NCBI GenBank assembly: GCA_045591985.1
Contig: JAZNTV010000057.1
Location: 1 to 13,808 of the forward strand
Reading direction: 5' to 3'
Source of the DNA: SIG588 sp045591985
GTDB lineage: Bacteria > Bacillota > Clostridia > Oscillospirales > Acutalibacteraceae
DNA length: 13,808 nucleotides
Position 1 is the first letter of the stretch; each line of letters opens with the position of its first letter. The notes below the pieces were generated by a model. The model made no database searches. It was not told the origin of the DNA and worked only from the letters and a program-made list of their open reading frames with translations. Position numbers and translations under genes: made by a program. Positions 5,037 through 12,400 of the stretch are shown here, piece by piece.

Positions 5037-5282
5037 ATGAAGAGTTTCTTTTGCACCTTGGCGATCACGCTGTGTGCAATATTGCTCGCAAGCGGTCTGC
5101 TGTGGGCAGACGTACACACCCGTGCCGTCACCTTTGACAGCAGCACTCCTCCGTATATGGTACGCCAAACGGCCGAAGCCGAACTACCGCTTCCCGTGGC
5201 GGGTGAAGTGCTTCGTTATCTGTACCGCGGCGAAAAAGCCATCCTGAAGTATCTGCTTCAAAAAACAGAAAATATCACATAA
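5037..5282 (+). CDS. Small single-pass membrane protein after spoIIP, 81 aa
   Basis: I do not recognise this protein by sequence. It starts MKSFFCTLAITLCAILLASG, giving one N-terminal membrane segment or signal anchor (about 4-24). A soluble tail of about 57 residues follows and ends in a basic amphipathic helix (VAGEVLRYLYRGEKAILKYL). The ATG at 5037 lies seven bases after the spoIIP stop, preceded by GAGGATCAA, which overlaps the spoIIP TGA, so translation may be coupled. In Bacillus subtilis the gene after spoIIP is yqxA, also a small membrane protein. This could be its positional counterpart, but I cannot show homology. An outward-facing tail and the operon suggest a role at the engulfing septum. 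No clear terminator follows. Confidence 0.8.
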   Translation: MKSFFCTLAITLCAILLASGLLWADVHTRAVTFDSSTPPYMVRQTAEAELPLPVAGEVLRYLYRGEKAILKYLLQKTENIT

Positions 5283-5330
5283 GTGAAACTTTTTGTCACA
5301 AGGGATAAAGAAAAAGATCCGCCTTTTGCG

Positions 5331-5336
5331 TATAAT
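5331..5336 (+). promoter_or_regulatory. Possible -10 box of the mannosidase gene
   Basis: A perfect TATAAT lies about 50 bases before the ATG at 5389, but no good -35 sits 16-18 bases upstream (AAGAAA at 5308-5313). The gene may rely on an activator or on read-through from the sporulation operon. I see no convincing cre-type palindrome in the 106-base gap. Confidence 0.35.
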
Positions 5337-5388
5337 TAAGGGTGTATAGGCGCTGCCTTGCAACCACCAACAAAAGGGGGATACATAT

Positions 5389-8300
5389 ATGACCAAGATC
5401 ATGGACCAGATCTTAACCACCGTTAACAAGATCGGCCAGCACGCCCATCTTCCCATCGGCGATATCCAAGGAGTGGAATATCAACCGTGCGGTTACAAGA
5501 CCGACGACACCTTCCCGACGGAAGGCTGGCAACCGTGTCCGAAGGGCACGCCCGTACAAGGGTACGACGCGCACTTCTGGTTCCGCATGAAATTTACCAC
5601 ACCCGAAGCGCGGGAAAACTGCCGCATTCAACTCACCACTACCTCCATCAATCCCAATTACTGCAACACCCGCAACCCGCAAAGTATGGTGTATGTAAAC
5701 GGCAAGCTCACCCAAGCCTTCGACAACAACCATCTGACCTTGCGTCTGCAACCCGCCACCGCATATGAGATCCACGTGTATTTCTATGTGGGTATGATTC
5801 ACGAAGCCATGGCGATGAATTTCGCGCTCGAGTATATCCACGAACGCGTCGAAACATTGTATTACGATATGTATGTGCCGATGATGGGCACCCATCTCAT
5901 CCCGCACAATTCGTATGAAAAAGCGACCGCGATCAAAGTGCTGGAGCACACCTGCTGTCTGCTCGATTTAAATTATCCGCACACGGCGGCATATTATGAG
6001 AAGGTCGAAAAAGCCATCGCCTATATGCAAAAACATTACTATGAAGCGTTGTGCGGCAAAGAACCGGTGATCTGCAACTGTATCGGTCACACCCACATCG
6101 ACGTGGCGTGGCTGTGGACTCTTGCACAGACCCGCGAAAAAGCACAGCGCAGTTTTGCTACCGTGCTCGAATTGATGGACCATTATCCCGAATACAAATT
6201 CATGATGTCGCAACCGCAGTTGTTCCGCTTTGTAAAAGAGGACAACCCCGCCCTCTATGCGCGCATTTTGGAAAAGGTGCGGGAAGGCCGCTTTGAAATC
6301 GAGGGCGCAATGTGGCTGGAAGCGGACTGCAACCTCATCAACGGTGAAAGCATGATCCGTCAGATCCTGCACGGCAAGCGCTTTATGAAACAGGAATTCA
6401 ACGTCGACAGCCGTGTGTTGTGGTTGCCCGACGTATTCGGCTATTCCGCCGCCATGCCGCAGATCCTCAAGAAGAGCGGTGTGGAGCATTTCATCACTTC
6501 GAAGATCAGTTGGAACGACACCAACCTGATTCCCTACGATACCTTTATGTGGCGAGGGCTCGACGGCACCGAAATGTTGACCGACTTTATCACCACCCGT
6601 GACTTTGTGGGGAACGGCAGTTATCAAAACCCCTGTACCTACGTCGGTCACATGACCCCGTCCGAGATCCTGGGTTCATGGCAACGCTATCAGCAAAAAG
6701 ACTACAACAACGTGGTCATGACCTCGTACGGCTTCGGTGACGGCGGCGGCGGCCCGACAGCGGAAATGTTGGAAATGCAACGCCGCATGGCACACGGTTT
6801 GCCCTCACTGCCGAAGACACGTATGAGCACGTTGGCCGAACATCTGGAAATGACCGAAAAGAATTTCGCCGAAAGTTGCCGCGAGATCGGTCGTACCCCG
6901 CGTTGGGTCGGTGAACTGTATCTCGAGTTCCATCGCGGCACCTACACCTCGGTGGCCAAAAATAAGCGCTACAACCGTTTGGCCGAAATGGCCATGCAGA
7001 AAACCGAAGCGGCCGAAACCGCGGCGACTGCGCTGCTCGGCAAGACGTATAACAAAAACGTGCTGTACGGTCTGTGGGATACGGTACTGCTGAACCAGTT
7101 CCACGACATCATTCCCGGCTCTTCCATCCAGGCCGTATACGATGACAGTTGGGCACAATATGACGGTTTGCTCGCTAAAGCAGACAGCCTGCTTACCGAC
7201 TCGCTCGGTGCGATCGCCGAAAATGTAAAGACCGACGGCGGCGTGCTTGTGTACAACTCGCTGGGCTTTGCTCGCCGCGGCACGGTCACGATAGACGGTA
7301 CCTGCTACGAAACCGACGAGATCCCCGCCGAAGGTTGGGCCGTTGTCCGACCGAAGGCAGAAGGTCGCGTTTCGGTGCAGGGACTCACCGCCGAAAACGA
7401 CTTCTTCCGTATGGAATTGGACGAAGCCGGCCGTATCGTAAACCTGGTGGACAAACGAATCGACCGCCAAGTCTTCTTCAAACAGGCACCCGCGAACGAA
7501 TGGCAAGTTTTTGAGGACATGCCGCGCGTATACGACAACTGGGAACTGGCGGAATATCACAAATCGAAATGTACCGTGTTGGACGGCAAGGCAGACATTA
7601 CACCGATCGACGAAGGGGGCCGTAAAGGCTTTAAGATCTGCCGTACTTATCACAACTCCACCATCGAACAGCGGTTGTATCTGTATGACTCCCTTGCCCG
7701 TGTGGACGCCGAACACGATATTCATTGGGAAGAGAAACAGCAGATCTTGAAGATCGCGTTCCCGACCGATATCAACGCCACCACCGCGCGCTATGACATT
7801 CAGTTCGGCAATGTGGAGCGCCCGACCCACGAAAACACCAGTTGGGACGAAGCTAAATTCGAAGTGTGTGCTCAAAAGTGGATGGATCTGTCGGAATACA
7901 ATTACGGTATCAGTATCCTAAACGATTGCAAATACGGTTTCAATACCGAAGGAAGCACCATGAAACTCACCGTTTTGAAGAGCGGTGTGTATCCGAACGA
8001 GCAAGCCGACGTGGGCGAACACACCTTTGCCTTCGCCATCTTCCCGCACGAAGGCGATTTCCGCGCGGGCGGTACCGTGCGCGAAGCATACAGTTTCAAC
8101 CAACCGCTTTCGGCCGTGTCGGTTGCGGCGAACGCCAACGGCAAACTGGCAGACACCTTCTCGTTTGTTTCGACCGACCTTGACAACATCATCATCGATA
8201 CGGTGAAGCAATGCGAAGACAGCGACGATGTCCTCGTCCGTCTGCACGACACCTTCGATTGCAAGACCGCCCCGACCGTCACCTTCGGTGTGCCGATAAA

Positions 8301-8421
8301 AGCGGTGGCGGTGGCCGATTTGATGGAAAACGCCCTGTACGATCTTGCGGTAGAAAACAACGCGGTAAAACTGCCGGTGAAGAACTTCGAGATCATCACC
8401 TTGAAGGTCACCTTGGCATAA
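5389..8421 (+). CDS. GH38 alpha-mannosidase, MAN2C1-like, cytoplasmic
   Basis: This is a retaining, metal-dependent alpha-mannosidase of family GH38. In 1010 residues the order is an N-terminal beta-sandwich region (about 55-160), then the catalytic domain starting CIGHTHIDVAWLW (231-243; His234, His236, Asp238). WLPDVFGYSAAMPQIL (345-360) follows, with Asp348 as probable nucleophile. The mid-domain has NQFHDIIPGSS (His572, Asp573 region), and C-terminal beta domains run from about 620 to the end. Length and N-terminal extension match the cytosolic MAN2C1-type group. There is no signal peptide or dockerin, so it should act on imported mannosides or glycan fragments. AAGGGGG eight bases before the ATG supports 5389 over the next Met (5401). 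The gene is convergent with an AraC regulator across a shared terminator and replaces the lepA position expected after spoIIP. Confidence 0.95.
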   Translation: MTKIMDQILTTVNKIGQHAHLPIGDIQGVEYQPCGYKTDDTFPTEGWQPCPKGTPVQGYDAHFWFRMKFTTPEARENCRIQLTTTSINPNYCNTRNPQSMVYVNGKLTQAFDNNHLTLRLQPATAYEIHVYFYVGMIHEAMAMNFALEYIHERVETLYYDMYVPMMGTHLIPHNSYEKATAIKVLEHTCCLLDLNYPHTAAYYEKVEKAIAYMQKHYYEALCGKEPVICNCIGHTHIDVAWLWTLAQTREKAQRSFATVLELMDHYPEYKFMMSQPQLFRFVKEDNPALYARILEKVREGRFEIEGAMWLEADCNLINGESMIRQILHGKRFMKQEFNVDSRVLWLPDVFGYSAAMPQILKKSGVEHFITSKISWNDTNLIPYDTFMWRGLDGTEMLTDFITTRDFVGNGSYQNPCTYVGHMTPSEILGSWQRYQQKDYNNVVMTSYGFGDGGGGPTAEMLEMQRRMAHGLPSLPKTRMSTLAEHLEMTEKNFAESCREIGRTPRWVGELYLEFHRGTYTSVAKNKRYNRLAEMAMQKTEAAETAATALLGKTYNKNVLYGLWDTVLLNQFHDIIPGSSIQAVYDDSWAQYDGLLAKADSLLTDSLGAIAENVKTDGGVLVYNSLGFARRGTVTIDGTCYETDEIPAEGWAVVRPKAEGRVSVQGLTAENDFFRMELDEAGRIVNLVDKRIDRQVFFKQAPANEWQVFEDMPRVYDNWELAEYHKSKCTVLDGKADITPIDEGGRKGFKICRTYHNSTIEQRLYLYDSLARVDAEHDIHWEEKQQILKIAFPTDINATTARYDIQFGNVERPTHENTSWDEAKFEVCAQKWMDLSEYNYGISILNDCKYGFNTEGSTMKLTVLKSGVYPNEQADVGEHTFAFAIFPHEGDFRAGGTVREAYSFNQPLSAVSVAANANGKLADTFSFVSTDLDNIIIDTVKQCEDSDDVLVRLHDTFDCKTAPTVTFGVPIKAVAVADLMENALYDLAVENNAVKLPVKNFEIITLKVTLA

Positions 8422-8450
8422 CGTGAACACGCAGACCCGACGTTAAAATC

Positions 8451-8484
8451 AAATGACCCGATGCGCATGCATCGGGTCATTTTT
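8451..8484. terminator. Shared terminator of mannosidase and AraC genes
   Basis: The 14-base arms AAATGACCCGATGC (8451-8464) and their exact complement (8469-8482) flank a four-base loop, with TTTTT on the plus side and an A-rich flank serving the minus side. It lies 30 bases after the mannosidase stop and overlaps the edge of the regulator's stop codon, so it can end both convergent transcripts. Confidence 0.85.
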
Positions 8485-9319
8485 ATCCGTTTTTACGGAA
8501 TTTGGCCGGTGATGTACCGTATTTGCGTTTAAACAAGGTGTAGGCCCATGACGTATTTTCGAAACCGCAGGTATAACACAGGTCGATGATCGGCAGGTTG
8601 GTGGTCACAAGCGAGTTGGCAAGATAATTCAGACGCAAGTCGTTCAAATATTCCGAAATGGACTTGCCGAAATGTTTTTTGAGTGAGCGGCACAGATGCT
8701 CACGGCTTTTGCCCGCGAGTTTCACCATATGTTCTGCGCCCTGTGAGAAGTGTTCGAGATGTCGCATCTCGCGATCGAGTGCGGCAAGCCACTGCGGGAG
8801 TGCACTCTCCTCCGCCCGGAACTGCGCGAAATAGCGCGTGAAGATCTTCAAAAGCAACATACGCGCTTGATATTGCCTTTCGGCGGTATCGTAGCGGTCG
8901 GCGGTATTCAACTCGTCGAGTTTATCGGTCAACCACGCAATATCCTTCTCACTCAACATGACTTGCGGCGGGAAAGGTGCCGCAAGCAGGCGTTCGCCGC
9001 CGAATCCTGCCGATAAAAAAGTGAATAACTGGGTCAGTATTTCCTCGGAAAAGGACAGGTTGATAAAGGACTGTGCCGTTTGTAAAAAATCGGGATAATG
9101 GTGGCAATCGTCTTTACGGATAAAAAGCAGTGCCCCGCGCGGAAGCCGTTCTTCCCGCCCGTTGATCTGATGGCGAATACCGTCGGATAAGGTCAAAAAC
9201 AGTTCGTAGTATTCGTGGCAATGCATTTTGGAACTTTCGGTGGTAAGCAATACCCGCCGAAAGCGAAATCCGACATCGCCGTCCAATTGCTTTTCCGCCG
9301 TCAAGCGTTTGATCTCCAT
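8483..9319 (-). CDS. AraC-family transcriptional regulator with cupin sensor
   Basis: This is a DNA-binding regulator that likely senses a sugar. The N-terminal domain carries the cupin-like stretch HCHEYYEL (33-40) and beta-rich RGALLFIRKDDCHHY (61-75). A helical linker follows (about 125-195). The C-terminal double helix-turn-helix spans about 185-278: first helix pair near KLAGKSREHLCRSLKKHFG (200-218), second with LCYTCGFENTSWAYTLFKRKYGTSPAKFR (read as two parts, 247-258 and 259-275). I chose ATG at 9319, giving 278 residues, preceded by a GGGGGG run about five bases upstream. A longer frame begins with TTG at 9340 and would overlap the promoter edge. It is monocistronic with its own promoter and convergent with the GH38 mannosidase. 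Control of that gene is plausible but inferred from position only. Confidence 0.92.
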   Translation of the reverse strand: MEIKRLTAEKQLDGDVGFRFRRVLLTTESSKMHCHEYYELFLTLSDGIRHQINGREERLPRGALLFIRKDDCHHYPDFLQTAQSFINLSFSEEILTQLFTFLSAGFGGERLLAAPFPPQVMLSEKDIAWLTDKLDELNTADRYDTAERQYQARMLLLKIFTRYFAQFRAEESALPQWLAALDREMRHLEHFSQGAEHMVKLAGKSREHLCRSLKKHFGKSISEYLNDLRLNYLANSLVTTNLPIIDLCYTCGFENTSWAYTLFKRKYGTSPAKFRKNG

Positions 9320-9341
9320 GCCGTCCCCCCCTTTTTTCAAA

Positions 9342-9370
9342 AGAATACCACAAAAGCGGCGGTGTGTCTA
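9342..9370 (-). promoter_or_regulatory. Sigma-A promoter of the AraC-family gene
   Basis: On the minus strand, TAGACA (9365-9370) and TATTCT (9342-9347) are 17 bases apart, one and two mismatches from consensus. The start would lie near 9335, leaving a short leader. The position argues against the TTG start at 9340. Confidence 0.6.
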
Positions 9371-9390
9371 CCCCCAAATCACACAACAAA

Positions 9391-9420
9391 CAAGGGCAAG
9401 CGATCGCTCGCTTGCCCTTG
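9391..9420 (-). terminator. Terminator of the dockerin-protein gene
   Basis: The 13-base arms CAAGGGCAAGCGA (9391-9403) and their exact complement (9408-9420) flank the loop TCGC. On the minus strand the stem is followed by TTTGTTGTG. It lies 25 bases past the stop codon at 9446-9448 and separates this gene from the AraC promoter. Confidence 0.8.
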
Positions 9421-9445
9421 CTGTTTTCTTTATCTTATGCCCACC

Positions 9446-12400
9446 TCATGCCACGGGGAATTTCTCAATCTTTTTCACCGCATATTGCAGGATCAGACGG
9501 GCATCGGTGGAATCCACCTTGCCGTTACCGTCCACATCCGCCACAGAGATGTCCAATGCCGATCCGGGGATCTTCTTTACCGCATACTGCAACACCAGAC
9601 GGGCGTCGGTGGAATCGATCTTACCGTTGCCGTCCACGTCGCCGTATTCGGCCGTAAAGTCGAACTCCACGATCGTGGTTGCTTTCTTACAGACAGAGCA
9701 GGTCTTGGTGATCTCACCCGCTTCGTCCTTGGTCGCGGGTTTGGTCACAACGCCGTCGTCCCACGTGTGCGGGACACGCGCGATCTTCTGGCCTTCTTTG
9801 CAAACCTTGTTACACACCAAGCACCACGTGTCGCCGCGGTTGCCCTCTTCGGTACAGGTCGCTTCCTTCACGTTGCGGATCTCGGTCTCGTGCGCGGGGA
9901 TGACCGCACCCTTGTCTTCTTCTGCGATAAAGCCGCAATCGTCGCACGCCATATCGCCGCTGTAGCCTTCGGCGAGGCAGGTCTCCTCCACGTAGTTGAC
10001 CTTCACCTTGCCGCCGTCGTGCAAGCAATCGACGAGCAACGCACGCGCCGCTTCCAGATCGGCGGTCGCTTTCGCGATCTCTTCCTCGCTTGCCCACGCA
10101 TTGTCGGCAACCTTTTTCACCTCTTCCACGACCGCCAAATACTGTGCGACCGAAGCCGAGGTCTTATAGAGGGTATCCTCTGCCACGGAATCCAAGATGG
10201 CGGTGAGTGCCGTCTTATCCTTGATGGCATAGACCTCAACCATCGCGAGGTCGCGACCCACGGGGTTACGATCCACGTTCCACACGCGGAAGGAGGTGTT
10301 GCCGTTCAAACCGTTGGTGAACGCCGCGTCTTCCAGCACGATCTCACCCACACCATTGAATACTTCCACGTCCGTGTGGCCCCACAGACCTTCTTCGGGG
10401 GTCTTACCCTTCTGATAGGAGAGGGCGATGCGGGTCACTTCGGATTCTTCCTTCATGGTGAAGCGGATGACGACCGGTTGTTTCGCCTTATCCGCCGCCA
10501 CCTTGGAATGGGTCACGACGAAGTAGCGGTAGATAACTTCCAGACCGTCCGCACCGTTCGGCTCCTGCACGTCCTTGTAGGACAAGCCGTAGGCATCCTG
10601 CACGGTGTACTGGGGATAGTAGACGGGGCTCGTTGCGAATTCCCTTTCAAAGTCGATGTATTCGCGGGAGGTATCCTGCTCGAGAACCTGATACTCGTCG
10701 GCATCGTAAATGGTGATGGACTTGATGTACACCGCCTTTTCCTCGTTCATGCCGTCTTTCCAGACGATGAAACTCACCTGCGAGCCGTTCACCAGCGCCT
10801 TTGCCATGGTGAGGGTTTCCACCTCACGCGGCTCGTCAAACTTGTCGTTGGCACCGAACTGGCCCTTGGGTGCAACGTAGGTGTGATCGCTGCCAACCAG
10901 GAAGCTGTTCATATACAACTTGCCGGTCTTCAGCTGATCCGCGGGGTTGACGCACACCGCATCCCAGCAGTGATCGTTATAGCCGCCGTACAGCGCCATG
11001 TTCGTGCTGCCCTCTGTGCCGAAGGTCAAACGCGGAGTGCCCGTGCTGTCGGCCAGATAGTATTCCACCGAGATGGCGAGATTCTTTTCACCGCTCGTGA
11101 TATCCTCTTCGGTGATTCCAAAGGGCACGAGCGAGAAGGAGAAGCCGGTGTTGTGCTTATCGATACGCACGCCGTACGCATCCGTTTCGGGGATCTGCAC
11201 GGGCACGAGCGACGTGCCGACGTTCTTCACACTGGTGTACTTCGCCGTACCGTCGGAGAAGTCGAGCCGAGCAAACGGCTGCATCAGCGGGAGATCTTCA
11301 CCGTCGGCCACCTTCACGCCGCAGTGTACGCAGTACAGGTCGCCCGAGTAACCGGGAACGGTGGTGGTGGATTCCACACGGCCCTCACGCTTCAAGTTGC
11401 CGTTGGCTTCGGTAAACAGGGTGTCGTGATACGCTTCGCAATTCTCGCGCAGGTCGTACACCTGGATCTCCAAAAGATCTTCGAGATCGTCGCCGCCCTG
11501 CAACACGTAGTTGTCGCCGTCTTTGACGTACATCGTGTCACGGAAACGCAACGAGCCCGCGTTGTTCAGACCGTTTTTGAAGATCGCATCGGGGAGGATG
11601 ACCTCAAAGCGGCCGTTTTCAAAGGTCGCGGTCTTGCCGCCGCTGAACGCCGCACCGCCGTCCACGAGCGAGATCTGATACTGATAGTAGAGAGAAGTGA
11701 TGTCGCTGCCCTCTTTCGCGATCAGCACCAGTTTCACGGGCGTGGGCGCGTTGTTCACCGTGATCAGATCGGAGGACACACGGGTGTACAGATAGTTAAA
11801 GCGTACATACTGCTGCGCGGTATCCTCGGGATAGTATTCCGCGGTGGAGGGAGCGCCGGCCAGACCGTAGGAATCGGCCACGGTGTACTGCGGATAGTAA
11901 ATGGGATCCACCGCAACCGGCTCGAAGTTCTGGTAGTAGTAGCCGCGATCTTCGTTCACGGGGACGAGGTCCGCCGCATCGTGAATGGTGATGGACTTGA
12001 TGTACATCGCCTTATCCGGCGTCATACCGTGCAACCAGCCGAGGATCGACACCGAACTGCCGCCGATCAGCGCTTTGGCCATCGTGAAGGTCTCCACATC
12101 CACGGGCGAGGTGATCTTATCCACGCCGCTGAACTGACCTGCGGGGGCGTGATACGTAATATCTTTACCCACCGTGAAGGTCGCCACGTTCAGTTTGCCG
12201 ATGTCCATCGCGGTGTAGGGGTTCACGCACACCGAGTCGAGACAGGTGTTGCGATAACCTGCATACAGTGCGAGGTTCTTGCTGCCCGCCGTGGCAAACG
12301 CCAAACGCGGGTCGCCCGCATTGCTCGAAAGGTAGTATTCCACCGAAATGGCGAGATTCTTTTCACCGTTCAGCACCTGCTCTTCCGTAACGCCGAAGGC

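Noticed and set aside
5284..5300. Inverted pair GTGA/TCAC after the 81-residue gene
   Set aside because: Four-base arms with an unstable loop are too weak to call a terminator.
6805..7875. 356-residue minus-strand frame inside the mannosidase gene
   Set aside because: It is a shadow of the GH38 gene, whose catalytic motifs fix the plus frame.
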